From: Paraburkholderia sp.
GTDB taxonomy: Bacteria; Pseudomonadota; Gammaproteobacteria; Burkholderiales; Burkholderiaceae
Assembly (NCBI GenBank): GCA_031286755.1
Contig: JAITTX010000181.1
Location: 1-55,510, forward strand
Direction of reading: 5' to 3'
DNA: 55,510 nt
Below, piece by piece: positions 34,959-44,153 of the stretch. How positions within the stretch are numbered: position 1 is the first letter of the stretch; every line of letters begins with the position of its first letter. Under the pieces are notes generated by a model. The model worked only from the letters and a program-made list of their open reading frames with translations. It was not told the origin of the DNA and did not search any database. The position numbers and the translations under genes were made by a program.

Positions 34959-36199
34959 GTGATAGACATCCCTGCCAGATCGAGCTCGGGCGTGCGCCCC
35001 GCCATGACGTCGGCGAGCAGTTGTGCGGTGCCGCAAGACATAGTCCAGCCCATGTGGCCGTGACCCGTGTTCAAGAACAGGTTGCGGTGGCGCGTGCCGC
35101 CGATCAGGGGCGTGCCTTCGGGCGTCATCGGACGCAGGCCCGCCCAGTAGCTGGGTTTCGTGTAGTCGGCGCCGTCGGGAAAGAGCTCGCGTGCCGCTCG
35201 CAGCATCGGCGCGAACCTGGAGGGCTCGTGATGCGTGTCGTAGCCGGCGAACTCGGCCGTCGCGGTAAAGCGCAGCCGTGCGCCGAAGCGCGCCCACGCG
35301 ACGAGATGGTTCTCGTCCACGCCCCCGATTTGAGGAGGGTGGTGTTCGGGCCCGGTCGGAAACGTCGCCGAATAGCCTTTGACGGGGTAGACCGCAAGGC
35401 GGTAGCCGAGCGGGCGCGCGAGGATCGGCGAATACGAGCCGAGTGCGAGCACGAAGTCGTCGCCTTCGATCAGCCCTCGCGGAGTGCGTACACCCGTGAT
35501 GCGGTCGCCCGTTGCTTCGATGCGGCTAATGGGGGCATCGAACACGAAATTCACACCAAGCCGCTCGCAGACCTTTTGCAACTCGCGGGTGAACTGGCGA
35601 GCGTCGCCGCTTTCGTCGGTGGGGCAATAGATCGCGCCGGCGATTTTCTCGCGCGCGTGCTCGAGCGCCGGCTCACGCTCGATCACCTGAGCCGCGTCCA
35701 GCGTTTCGAGCGGCAAGCCGCTTTCCGTGAGTATCGACATGTGCGAGCAGCCACGTTCGAACGATGCGGCGTCGCGATAAAGATAGAGGAGGCCGCGGCT
35801 GATCCGGTCATAGTGCAGTTGCTCCTTTGCGGTCACTTGCTGCAGTTGCTCCTGCGCGTAGCGGCACAAGCGCACCTTGCGCGCGGTGTTCTCGCGCGAG
35901 CGAGCCGCAGTGCAATTGCGCAGGAACCGCGCACACCACGCCCACATGTGCGGGTCGGCGCTCAATCGCAGTTGCAGCGCCTGGCCCCCGGTGAACAGTG
36001 ATTTCAGCAGTATTCCGGGCGCGCGCGGCGAAGCCCAGGTGTAAGCGTGACCCGGCGCAACGAGGCCGGCGTTGGCGAAGCTGGTTTCGAGCGCAACGCC
36101 TTCCCGGCGATCGACCACGGTCACGGCGCGGCCGTCCAGTGCGAGCCAGTACGCCGTCGTGACTCCTGCAATGCCCGCGCCCAGCACAATGGTCTCCAT
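34955..36199 (-). CDS. dadA: D-amino acid dehydrogenase (DadA-like FAD oxidoreductase)
   Basis: A 414-residue DAO-fold flavoprotein. METIVLGAGIAGVTTAYWLA is the FAD-binding GxGxxG, FANAGLVAPGHAYTWASPRA follows the DadA pattern, and SYWAGLRPMTPEGTPLIGG and NLFLNTGHGHMGWTMSCGTA give the C-terminal motif. It oxidises D-amino acids to oxo acids and passes electrons to the respiratory chain. ATG at 36199 is preferred to GTG at 36205 because of the canonical MxxIVLGAG start. First gene of the operon with the racemase-family and DUF1989 genes. Confidence 0.88.
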   Translation of the reverse strand: METIVLGAGIAGVTTAYWLALDGRAVTVVDRREGVALETSFANAGLVAPGHAYTWASPRAPGILLKSLFTGGQALQLRLSADPHMWAWCARFLRNCTAARSRENTARKVRLCRYAQEQLQQVTAKEQLHYDRISRGLLYLYRDAASFERGCSHMSILTESGLPLETLDAAQVIEREPALEHAREKIAGAIYCPTDESGDARQFTRELQKVCERLGVNFVFDAPISRIEATGDRITGVRTPRGLIEGDDFVLALGSYSPILARPLGYRLAVYPVKGYSATFPTGPEHHPPQIGGVDENHLVAWARFGARLRFTATAEFAGYDTHHEPSRFAPMLRAARELFPDGADYTKPSYWAGLRPMTPEGTPLIGGTRHRNLFLNTGHGHMGWTMSCGTAQLLADVMAGRTPELDLAGMSIT

Positions 36200-36501
36200 G
36201 CTCACCCCCGGCCATCCTCAACGAAATATAGGTCTGCTGCCGCTTTTGCGGTGGTTTTATTCGCGCATACCCTATGCCAGCCAGGCGGCCTTCGAGACCT
36301 ATCATGGAAAGGGCGCCCTTGCGCCTCAACGCGCAATATCCGTACGCGCGCGGCGCCCGGCGCATGTAACGATTCATTATGTTCCTCTAACTGACTGCTG
36401 GCTTATCTGCCTCGCGCAGCGCCGGCCGGATTCACAGTCAGCGTTGCATGGGACCGCACTAACCACGGTAGTGCCAGGTGTGGTCGACAGGAGCCGCGAA
36501 C
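36200..36501. promoter_or_regulatory. Divergent control region, dadA-like operon and liv transporter
   Basis: A 302-base gap between divergent operons. It should contain both promoters. It is GC-rich with no clear palindrome or coding frame; I see no further structure. Confidence 0.4.
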
Positions 36502-37704
36502 ATGAATGTTCAGAACAATGGCCTGGCCGATGCCACCCGCGCTTTACGGCAAGCCTTTGGCGCAGCGACCCTCGGACTGGCGGTGCTCGCCGCGTTCATC
36601 CCCGGGGCGGCGCATAGTCAGACCACCCAGACTATCAAGATCGGCGTGCCGGTGCCCCTTTCGGGCAGCAGCGCCAATGCTGGCACCGATATCGTCAACG
36701 GCGCCAAGCTCGCCGCCGCGAGGATCAACGCAGCCGGTGGCGTGCTCGGCAAACAGATCGAGCTCGTGCCCGAGGACGACGCCTGCGATGCGCAAACGGC
36801 CGTTCAGGCTGCGCAGAAGCTCGTGGACGCGGGCGTGGCCGCCGTCGCTGGCGGGTATTGCTCGAGCGCCGCGCTGCCCGAATTGACGACGTTTCATCGC
36901 GCGGGTATCCCCTATGTGATGGACGCGTCGACGAACCCGAAACTCACGGAAATGGGTTACGACAACGTGTTCCGGACCATCGGGCGCGATGACGAGCAGG
37001 GCCCGTTCGCGGCTAGCTTCATCAAGAACGTACTCCACGCGAAGCGCGCCGCCGTGATCGACGACAACACGACCTATGCCAAGGGACTTGCGCAGAACAC
37101 GGTCGAGGCGCTCAAGAAAGAGGGCGTCGACGTCGTATACGCCGACTCGATCACGCCAGGCCAGATGGATTACTCGCCGACGCTGACCAAAGTCGCGTCG
37201 CTGCACCCCGACGTGATCTACTACACCGGCTACTTCTCCGAGGCCGGACTGCTCGTGAAGGAGGCCCGGCAACTGGGCCTGAAGGCGACCCTCATGGGCG
37301 GTGACGCTACCAACGACCCGACGCTCATGAAAACCGCAGGCCCGGCGGCCGACGGCATGATCATCACCACCTCGCCGCTCGCGCAATTCCTGTCTGGCGC
37401 CCACGGCTTCGTGGACGACTACACGAAGGCCTATGGCCATGGCCCAGGCCCCTATTCGGTCTATGAATACGACGCCGTGGGCGTGACCGCGAAAGCCATC
37501 GCCGCCGCGAAGTCGACGAGCCCCGCCGCGATCGTCGCCGCACTGCACAAGATCACGGACTATCCGGGCGTGACCGGGACCATCGGGTTCAATCCGAAGG
37601 GCGATCGCAGCCGGGCGGTCTATATCACGATCATCGTGCGCAACGACGAGTTCACGGCTTACCAGCGACAGGATGCAGCGGGCAAGTGGGTCGCCATGAA
37701 GTGA
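36502..37704 (+). CDS. Branched-chain/amide-type ABC transporter substrate-binding protein
   Basis: A 400-residue periplasmic protein. The N-terminus (about 1-40) has a positive start, a hydrophobic LGLAVLAAFIPGAAHS core and a likely cut after AHS, so it is secreted. IKIGVPVPLSGSSANAGTDI and GAKLAAARINAAGGVLGKQI are the LivK-type type I binding-protein opening, and VAGGYCSSAALPELTTFHRA the ligand pocket segment. ATG at 36502 follows AGGAG at nine bases. It leads a liv-type operon. The divergent D-amino acid and racemase genes suggest an amino acid or amide ligand. Confidence 0.92.
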   Translation: MNVQNNGLADATRALRQAFGAATLGLAVLAAFIPGAAHSQTTQTIKIGVPVPLSGSSANAGTDIVNGAKLAAARINAAGGVLGKQIELVPEDDACDAQTAVQAAQKLVDAGVAAVAGGYCSSAALPELTTFHRAGIPYVMDASTNPKLTEMGYDNVFRTIGRDDEQGPFAASFIKNVLHAKRAAVIDDNTTYAKGLAQNTVEALKKEGVDVVYADSITPGQMDYSPTLTKVASLHPDVIYYTGYFSEAGLLVKEARQLGLKATLMGGDATNDPTLMKTAGPAADGMIITTSPLAQFLSGAHGFVDDYTKAYGHGPGPYSVYEYDAVGVTAKAIAAAKSTSPAAIVAALHKITDYPGVTGTIGFNPKGDRSRAVYITIIVRNDEFTAYQRQDAAGKWVAMK

Positions 37705-37729
37705 ACGCGACCGTGCACCCGTTGCGGCC

Positions 37730-38629
37730 ATGAGCGCTTTTTTCCAGTTCGTCGTCGAAGGGCTGACGATCGGCTCGTTCTACGCGCTCGTGGCGCTCGG
37801 CTACACGATGGTGTATGGCATCATCCGCCTCATCAACTTTGCGCACGGCGACTTGTTCATGGTCGGTGCGTTCATTGGCTGGACCAGCCTCGCGACAATC
37901 GCGAGCGCACACCTGCCGCTCCCGCTTGCGCTGCTGGTCGCCTTTGCGGCGTCGATGGCGGCCACCGGCGGGCTCGGCGTCGTCATCGCGCGCGTCGCCT
38001 ATCAGCCCTTGCTGCGCGCGCCGCGCCTCTCGATCCTCATTACCGCGCTGGGTGTCTCGCTGCTGCTGGAAAACGCCGTGCTGCTGATGTATGGCGCCGG
38101 TTTCATGACTTATCCGCACCTGTTGACCCAGGCGGGGCTGAACGTGCACGAAGTACGCATCACGTTTGCGCAGGTCGGCATCGTCGCCGCCAGTTTCGCG
38201 CTGATGCTCGCACTCTATTTCTTCGTACACCATACGTTTTTAGGCACCGCGATGCGCGCGCTCGCCATCGACCAGGATGCGGCGCGCCTGATGGGCATCG
38301 ATGTCGAACGGATGATCCATCTCACGTTCTTCATTGGATCTGTGCTCGCCGCCGTGGCCGGCGTGATGGAGGGCCTTTACTACACGCAAATCAATTTTTT
38401 CATGGGCTTCGTGCTCGGTCTGCGTGCGTTCACGGCGGCGGTGCTGGGGGGTATCGGCAATATTCCGGGCGCCATGGCGGGCGGCTTCTTGATCGGGCTG
38501 CTCGAGGCGTTCGGCGCGGGCTATGTGTCCTCGCGATGGACCGATGTATTCGTGTTCGGTGTTCTGATCGCCGTGCTGATAGTCAAGCCCACGGGCCTTT
38601 TCGGCGAGCGCGTCGTGGAGAGGATGTAG
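37730..38629 (+). CDS. livH: Branched-chain-type ABC transporter permease LivH
   Basis: A 299-residue inner-membrane permease with about eight helices. SFYALVALGYTMVYGIIRLI, NFAHGDLFMVGAFIG and the EAA-like AVLGGIGNIPGAMAGGFLIG loop are typical LivH. It pairs with the LivM half of the next gene, which starts three bases after its stop. Confidence 0.92.
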   Translation: MSAFFQFVVEGLTIGSFYALVALGYTMVYGIIRLINFAHGDLFMVGAFIGWTSLATIASAHLPLPLALLVAFAASMAATGGLGVVIARVAYQPLLRAPRLSILITALGVSLLLENAVLLMYGAGFMTYPHLLTQAGLNVHEVRITFAQVGIVAASFALMLALYFFVHHTFLGTAMRALAIDQDAARLMGIDVERMIHLTFFIGSVLAAVAGVMEGLYYTQINFFMGFVLGLRAFTAAVLGGIGNIPGAMAGGFLIGLLEAFGAGYVSSRWTDVFVFGVLIAVLIVKPTGLFGERVVERM

Positions 38630-38632
38630 CCC

Positions 38633-40450
38633 ATGCGCACACCGGCTTCGACGCCTGCGTGGCCCACGTTCGCTACGGTCGCGCTGCTCGCCGCGGCCAT
38701 CGCGCTGCCCGCGTTCTCCAGCAACTACGTGATCGATGTTGCGCTGACCATCGTCACATACTCGATCCTCGGGCTCGGGCTGAATATCGTGGTCGGCTAT
38801 GCGGGACTGCTCGATCTCGGCTATGCGGCCTTCTTTGCGATCGGCGCGTATACGACGGCGCTGCTCGAAACGCTGCTCGGTTTCTCGTTCTGGGAAACGT
38901 TGCCATTCAGTCTTGGGTTTGCGGGCATTTCGGGGATTTTTATCGGCTATCCGACGTTGCGCCTGCGCAGCGACTATCTTGCGATCGTCACGCTGGGCTT
39001 CGGCGAAATCACCCGCATCGTCGCGACCAATCTCGAGATTACCGGCGGCCCGAACGGGATCTACGGCATTGCCAGCCCGAGTCTGTTCGGCTATGAAATC
39101 AGCTCGCCGCGCGCGGTCTACGAGCTGGGGATGGCGTTCCTGATAGTCGTCCTGCTGTTTGCCGTGCGGCTCGGCCGCTCGCGCCTCGGGCGCGCGTGGA
39201 CGAGCATCCGCGAGGACGAAGCCGCGGCCGAGGCGGTCGGCGTTGCGACGCTGCGCGTGAAGCTGATGGCCTACGTGATGGGCGCGCTGATTGGCGGGAT
39301 TGCAGGGAGCCTCTTTGCCGCGCGCTTTGGCACCATCGACCCCACGGGCTTCACTTATCTGCAGTCCGTAACGATACTCATCGTGGTCGTGCTCGGCGGG
39401 CGTGGCAGCATTCCCGGCGTGATTCTGGGCGCGATCATCGTTGCGGGCGTCCCGGAGATGCTGCGCTTTCTGAACCTCTGGCGCATCTTCGGATTCGCCG
39501 TCGCGCTCGTGGTGCTGATGCTGCTGCGCCCGCAAGGGTTGTGGCCAGTGCGTACGAGGCGCGCCATGCCGCAGGGGGCGCTGTCGGCCGATCTCCCGGC
39601 TGTGCCGCCGGCCGCCGTGTCAGCAGCAGCCGGAGAGACGCTGCTCGAGGTGTGTGAACTCACGTGCCGCTTCGGCGGCGTGATGGCGATCGGCGGCATC
39701 AGCTTCGTGGTGCGCAGCGGCGAGATTCTTGCGCTGATTGGCCCGAACGGCGCGGGCAAGACCACGGTATTCAACTGCGTCACGGGTGTCATTCGCGCGA
39801 GCGGGGGGCGCATGCTCTGGTGCGGCAACGCCTTGGGCGGCGGCACGCCGCACCGCAACGTGCATCGCGGCATCGCCCGCACGTTTCAGGGCATTCGTCT
39901 CTTCGGGCACATGAGCACGTTCGAGAACGTGCTGACGGGCATGGACCACCGGCTGCACGCTTCGCTCCTCGCCGAGCTGGCTGGCACGCACTCCGCGCGC
40001 GCCGAAGCGGCCGGGCATGAGGCGCAAGGCATGCGCTGGCTCGACATGGTGGGACTTGGCCGGCGTGCGGGCGAATACGCGGCCGATCTGTCGTACGGCG
40101 ACCAGCGCCGGCTGGAAATCGCCCGCGCGCTCGCGAGCAACCCACGGCTGCTCCTGCTGGACGAGCCTGCCGCCGGGATGAACCCAACCGAGAAGCAGGC
40201 GTTGATGGAACTGATCCGGCGCATTCGCGCGCTGGGCGTCACGGTCCTGCTGATCGAGCACGACATGACGCTGGTGATGGGCGTGTCGGACAGGATCATC
40301 GTGATGGATCACGGCGTAGTGATCGCCGAGGGGCCGCCCGCGCAAATCCGGAGCGATCCGCGCGTGATAGACGCTTATCTGGGCACGGCCGGGGAAGATG
40401 ACGATGCCAACCACGCCGCCGACGGGGAGGAATCGCTGTGGGGCTCCTAG
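38633..40450 (+). CDS. LivM-LivG fusion: ABC permease joined to ATPase
   Basis: A 605-residue single chain. Residues 1 to about 310 are the LivM permease ([60 protein letters not shown]). After a linker around 315-340, an ABC ATPase of the LivG type runs to the end: Walker [13 protein letters not shown], signature [16 protein letters not shown], Walker [17 protein letters not shown], and the switch His in [12 protein letters not shown]. Normally these are separate proteins. The reading frame is continuous with no sign of sequence error. livF starts 13 bases before its stop. Confidence 0.92.
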   Translation: MRTPASTPAWPTFATVALLAAAIALPAFSSNYVIDVALTIVTYSILGLGLNIVVGYAGLLDLGYAAFFAIGAYTTALLETLLGFSFWETLPFSLGFAGISGIFIGYPTLRLRSDYLAIVTLGFGEITRIVATNLEITGGPNGIYGIASPSLFGYEISSPRAVYELGMAFLIVVLLFAVRLGRSRLGRAWTSIREDEAAAEAVGVATLRVKLMAYVMGALIGGIAGSLFAARFGTIDPTGFTYLQSVTILIVVVLGGRGSIPGVILGAIIVAGVPEMLRFLNLWRIFGFAVALVVLMLLRPQGLWPVRTRRAMPQGALSADLPAVPPAAVSAAAGETLLEVCELTCRFGGVMAIGGISFVVRSGEILALIGPNGAGKTTVFNCVTGVIRASGGRMLWCGNALGGGTPHRNVHRGIARTFQGIRLFGHMSTFENVLTGMDHRLHASLLAELAGTHSARAEAAGHEAQGMRWLDMVGLGRRAGEYAADLSYGDQRRLEIARALASNPRLLLLDEPAAGMNPTEKQALMELIRRIRALGVTVLLIEHDMTLVMGVSDRIIVMDHGVVIAEGPPAQIRSDPRVIDAYLGTAGEDDDANHAADGEESLWGS

Positions 40451-41169
40451 AAGTGCGCGACCTGCGCGTGAGTTACGGCAAGATCGAAGTGCTGCACGGT
40501 ATTTCGCTCGACGTCGGGCCGGGCGAGATCGTTGCCTTGCTCGGCGCCAACGGCGCGGGCAAGACCACCACGCTCCGAACCATCTCGGGGCTGCTGCGCC
40601 CACGCGCCGGACGCATTGCGCTCGACGGGCAACCGCTGACCGTGTTGCCGGCCCATCGGATCGTCGCGCTCGGCATTGGACATGTGCCGGAGGGAAGGCG
40701 GATGTTCGGTGTGCTGACGGTCGAGGAGAATCTGCGGCTGGGCGGCTATCTGATGCGGCGCGACGCCGCCGCGCTCGAGCGCCGGATCGCGGCGCTTTAC
40801 GAGACCTTCCCTCGCCTTGGCGAGCGTCGCGCGCAACTGGCCGGAACACTGAGCGGCGGCGAGCAGCAGATGCTGGCCATCGCGCGCGCGCTGATGCTCA
40901 AGCCACGACTCGTGCTGCTCGACGAACCGTCGATGGGGCTCGCGCCGAAGCTCGTGCGCGCGATCTTCGGCATGATCGCGGACATCTGCACCGAAGGCAC
41001 GGCGGTGCTCCTTGTCGAGCAGAATGTCCGGCAGGCGCTGCGCATCGCGCACCGGGCCTATGTGCTGGAGAGCGGCACCGTGGCGCTCGCGGGCACGTCG
41101 CGGGATCTGGCGCAGGACAGCCGCGTTCGTGCCGCGTATCTCGGCGGGAGCGCGTCCGCGACGGGGTAG
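40438..41169 (+). CDS. livF: Branched-chain-type ABC transporter ATPase LivF
   Basis: A 243-residue ABC ATPase: Walker A GANGAGKTTTLRTI, GHVPEGRRMFGVLTVEENLR (typical LivF), signature LSGGEQQMLAIARALM and Walker B LVLLDEPSMGLAPKL. The GTG at 40438 overlaps the fusion gene by 13 bases. It completes the transporter as the second nucleotide-binding subunit. Confidence 0.95.
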   Translation: MGLLEVRDLRVSYGKIEVLHGISLDVGPGEIVALLGANGAGKTTTLRTISGLLRPRAGRIALDGQPLTVLPAHRIVALGIGHVPEGRRMFGVLTVEENLRLGGYLMRRDAAALERRIAALYETFPRLGERRAQLAGTLSGGEQQMLAIARALMLKPRLVLLDEPSMGLAPKLVRAIFGMIADICTEGTAVLLVEQNVRQALRIAHRAYVLESGTVALAGTSRDLAQDSRVRAAYLGGSASATG

Positions 41170-41412
41170 GTGTGCGCTTCACCGGGCTTCAATGCCGTTT
41201 GCCACATGATTCGCCGCGTGGCGACCACGCGCGCTACCGTGCTCTTTCTCGGCGAGAGCGGTGTGGGCAAGGAAGTCTTCGCGCGCACGCTGCATCGCAT
41301 CAGCAATCGAAGCAACGGCGCGTTCGTCGCCATCAATTGCGCGGCCATTCCTGAATCTCTGGTGGAGTCGGAATGATTCGGCGTCGAGAAAGGCGGTTTC
41401 ACGGATGCCCTA
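41170..41412 (+). pseudogene. Sigma-54 activator AAA+ domain fragment (XylR/DmpR type)
   Basis: Directly after the livF stop, the same frame reads [37 protein letters not shown] and [16 protein letters not shown], then TGA at 41374-41376, then FGVEKGGFTDA. This is the start of the AAA+ domain of XylR/DmpR-class enhancer-binding proteins: Walker A GESGVGKE and the GAFTGA loop region (here GGFTDA), with a stop where ESELFGVEKG has Leu. The sensor domain, the rest of the AAA+ domain and the DNA-binding domain are missing. Confidence 0.75.
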
Positions 41413-41777
41413 ACGCGTGACGCGCAAGGTCACGAGTCTGCTCATGGGCACCGAAAGCGACGGCGAGGGTTTGATGCTGCGGGTCTTCCGTGTCGTGCGA
41501 GGGCTTATGATCCGGCGCCGCCGGGCGTTAGCACCAGTCCATTGCGGATAAAGCTCGCTGGCGTGGTCGGCGGTGCTTGATGGCCAGTAAGCCGGCCACA
41601 CGCGGCGCGCACCATGTCACGCTCTTTGGTGTTTTCCCCTAGCCGAAATCGGTTGCAGTCGAAAATCGACTGCTCTACGATTTGATCAAATAGATATTCT
41701 ATGTGAAAGTCTATTTAAAGGTTTGGGTCAAGCGAGCAGGCGTGCCGCGCGAGCGGGATTGCAACGGAGGCGCCGGG
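41413..41777. other. Gene-free stretch with two inverted repeats
   Basis: No recognisable gene. GCAGTCGA-AAA-TCGACTGC (41655-41673) is a perfect eight-base stem with a three-base loop, and ATTTGATCAAAT (41680-41691) is a perfect 12-base palindrome seven bases further on. They lie just beyond the 3' end of the MarR-type gene on the minus strand. The rest may be debris of the deleted sigma-54 activator gene. Confidence 0.5.
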
Positions 41778-42329
41778 TTAGCGCCGCCGATGGAAGGTCG
41801 CGACCTCGCGCGTGGCGGCTTCGTACACACGCTCCATCTGTTCGAGGCAGGCGGTGGCGGCGGCGGCAGCGGTCTGAACGCCAGAAGTCGCCTCGGCGAT
41901 CTTGAGCAGCACGGTGCGGCGTAGCACTGCGTAGTCTTCGCACACGCGCGCGCCTTCCTGTGTCGCCGAGTAGTACACACCCGTGCGTGCCGTGCCGTCT
42001 TTCTTGACGAGTCCGGATTTGATCAACTTACGTAGTTCGTACTGCATATTGGCTACGTCTTGCCGGTTGGTCATATGCAGAAGGTCGCGAATGGTCTTGG
42101 GCCGTTCGTGCATGTAAATGACGTGCATCAGCGCGTTTTCCTGTCCGCTCAGCGTGACACCCGTGACGGCCGCCATGCATTCGGACTGCCAGCGCGAAAA
42201 CGACTGATCGAGCCGCATGACGGCGTATTCGAGGTCGGTGATTTCGACGCTGAAGTCGTCTATCGCAAGGTGCCAGCGATGTTCGGCCGTGGCGGTGCTT
42301 TTTGGGGTTCTGCGTGATTTTTCGGTCAT
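41778..42329 (-). CDS. MarR-family winged-helix regulator
   Basis: A 183-residue protein. A helical start (FSVEITDLEYAVMRLDQSFS) precedes a winged helix: TLSGQENALMHVIYMHERPK, TIRDLLHMTNRQDVANMQYE and LRKLIKSGLVKKDGTARTGV. This is the MarR-like group annotated as predicted winged-helix regulators. ATG at 42329 (MTEKSRRTPK) is the family-like start; the frame opens to 42929 through the divergent gene and is rejected there. It is divergent from the LLM monooxygenase gene with 105 bases between, and probably controls it. Confidence 0.8.
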   Translation of the reverse strand: MTEKSRRTPKSTATAEHRWHLAIDDFSVEITDLEYAVMRLDQSFSRWQSECMAAVTGVTLSGQENALMHVIYMHERPKTIRDLLHMTNRQDVANMQYELRKLIKSGLVKKDGTARTGVYYSATQEGARVCEDYAVLRRTVLLKIAEATSGVQTAAAAATACLEQMERVYEAATREVATFHRRR

Positions 42330-42434
42330 TGCGGAATCGCGCTGTTGCGGCCTGTGCCGTCGACTGGGTTGGGAAGACGGGGCGGCCGCGAGGCAGCCCG
42401 TCGTGTAGACAAATTTTACTGCGACAGGATTGAT

Positions 42435-43550
42435 ATGAGACGAATTCTGAACACCAGGGACTTCATTCTCGGCACGTTCGCGACGAACTGTTCGGGCGGT
42501 ATGTCGGTGACGACGATCGGAGAGCGATGGGAAAACACGTGGGAAAACAACGAGAAGCTCGCGGTGATGCTGGACGAAGCCGGCATCGACTTCATGCTGC
42601 CCATTGCGCGCTGGATCGGCTACGGCGGCGAGACGGATTTCCACGGCTCGGTGCTGGAAACGATGACGTGGGCAGCCGGCCTGCTCGCGAAGACACGCGA
42701 TCTCACGGTCTTCGCGACCGTCCACACGGCGGCCAACCACCCCGTGGTCGTGGCTAAACAGGTCGCCACGCTCGACCAGATCGGCGCTGGCCGTGCCGGC
42801 CTGAACATCGTGGCGGGCTGGAACCGCCCTGAATACGAGGCGCTCGGTCTGCCGCTCGCGGCGGGCCACGACAAGCGCTATGCGTACGCGCAGGAATGGT
42901 TCGACGTGGTGCAGAAGATCTGGACCCACGAAGGCCCGTTCAACTGGGAAGGCGAGAACTTCCGGCTGAAGAACGTGTATGGCCTGCCGCGTCCGTGGAA
43001 CGGCGAGCGCCCGCCCATCCTGAATGCGGCGGGCTCGGGCGAGGGCCGCGACTTCGCCATCGGCAATGCTAACTTCCTGTTCACGCCGGCGATCGACCTC
43101 GAGCGTTCGCGCACGGAAGTCGCAGAATTAAAGCAGAAGGCCGCCGTTGCGAACAAGGCGGTGAACGTGCTGACGTTCTCGCACGTCGTCTGCCGCCCGA
43201 CCGAAGAGGAGGCGCGCCAGTATCTGCAGTACTTCGCACAGGAGAACGCAGACTGGGGCGCGGTCGATAACCTCGTGGCGCTGCAGTTCGCTAATGCGCA
43301 CTCGTTCCCGCACGACCTGCTTGCGTTGATCCGAGACCGCATGGCGGCGGGGCACGGCGGCTTCCCGCTCGTCGGGACGCCGCTGCAGGTTGCGGCGGGC
43401 TTGATTTCGCTCGCGGAAGCCGGTTTCAAAGGCACGACGCTGTCGTTCGTGGACTACCTCAAGGAGTTCCCGTACTTCCGTGACACGGTGCTGCCGATCC
43501 TGGAGGCACACGGGCTGCGCAGCCCGCGTGAGACGCGTCGTGCGGCCTGA
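42435..43550 (+). CDS. LLM-class flavin-dependent monooxygenase (RutA/SsuD-like)
   Basis: A 371-residue bacterial luciferase-fold protein. GGETDFHGSVLETMTWAAGL, FATVHTAANHPVVVAKQVAT and LDQIGAGRAGLNIVAGWNRP, EYEALGL resemble RutA and other FMNH2-dependent monooxygenases. It uses reduced flavin from a partner reductase, encoded by the next gene. It opens C-N, C-S or amide bonds depending on subfamily; the substrate cannot be stated. ATG at 42435 has AGGA upstream. Confidence 0.88.
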   Translation: MRRILNTRDFILGTFATNCSGGMSVTTIGERWENTWENNEKLAVMLDEAGIDFMLPIARWIGYGGETDFHGSVLETMTWAAGLLAKTRDLTVFATVHTAANHPVVVAKQVATLDQIGAGRAGLNIVAGWNRPEYEALGLPLAAGHDKRYAYAQEWFDVVQKIWTHEGPFNWEGENFRLKNVYGLPRPWNGERPPILNAAGSGEGRDFAIGNANFLFTPAIDLERSRTEVAELKQKAAVANKAVNVLTFSHVVCRPTEEEARQYLQYFAQENADWGAVDNLVALQFANAHSFPHDLLALIRDRMAAGHGGFPLVGTPLQVAAGLISLAEAGFKGTTLSFVDYLKEFPYFRDTVLPILEAHGLRSPRETRRAA

Positions 43551-44076
43551 TGTCGTAAACGACACGCCGGCGCTGAGCAAGCGCTTCGTGCAGGCCATGC
43601 GTGGTTTTGCGGGTGCGGTTTGCGTCGTAACGGTCGCGGACGACGACGAGCGCAGCGGCTTTACGGCGACCTCGGTGTCCTCGTTTTCAGCGGAGCCGCC
43701 TATGGTGGTCGCCTCGCTCAAGGCGAGCAGCTCGTCGGCGGGGTTGCTCGCGCGCACGCGGCGCTTCGGCGTGAACCTGTTGCGGGCGGAACATCGCGCG
43801 ATTGCCGAGCGTTTCACTGGCTTTCGCGGCGAGCGGGGCGCCGCGCGCTACGGCAACGACGAGTGGGTGCAGATGACGCCGGACGGCGCGCCGCTTCTCG
43901 CGGATAGCGTCGTCGCGATGGACTGCGAAGTGGAGGAGTTGCTCGTGCGTCACGGTCATATTCTCGTGATTGGCCGCGTGCGCGCGCTCGCACGCGACGA
44001 GTCCGCGCCAAACCCGCTTGTCTACTGGCAAGGCCAGTACACGGCGCTTGCCGAACCGCTCCCGGCAGCGCGCTGA
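43540..44076 (+). CDS. Flavin reductase (NAD(P)H:FMN oxidoreductase)
   Basis: A protein of about 178 residues of the flavin reductase-like family (RutF/HpaC type). MRGFAGAVCVVTVADDDERS and GFTATSVSSFSAEPPMVVAS form the FMN site and RFGVNLLRAEHRAIAERFTG follows. It supplies FMNH2 to the LLM monooxygenase. The start is uncertain: GTG at 43540 overlaps the upstream stop by 11 bases, and other GTG codons are in frame upstream to 43480. Confidence 0.85.
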   Translation: MRPDVVNDTPALSKRFVQAMRGFAGAVCVVTVADDDERSGFTATSVSSFSAEPPMVVASLKASSSSAGLLARTRRFGVNLLRAEHRAIAERFTGFRGERGAARYGNDEWVQMTPDGAPLLADSVVAMDCEVEELLVRHGHILVIGRVRALARDESAPNPLVYWQGQYTALAEPLPAAR

Positions 44077-44153
44077 GGCGTCGTTACCACGGCAGCACTT
44101 CGCCTTGCCGCGCCATCGTGCGAATTTAATAAATCTAATATCGCTCAATGGCG

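Noticed and set aside
34973..36001. Plus-strand frame opposite the DadA-like gene
   Set aside because: Arg-rich shadow; the DadA-like frame carries the FAD motif and C-terminal signature.
38240..39535. 431-residue minus-strand frame across livH and the fusion gene
   Set aside because: Arg/Glu/His-rich shadow of coding DNA with no domain pattern.
41703..41924. Short Gly-rich plus-strand frame over the MarR-type gene
   Set aside because: No ribosome site and it is opposite the C-terminus of a well-supported regulator.
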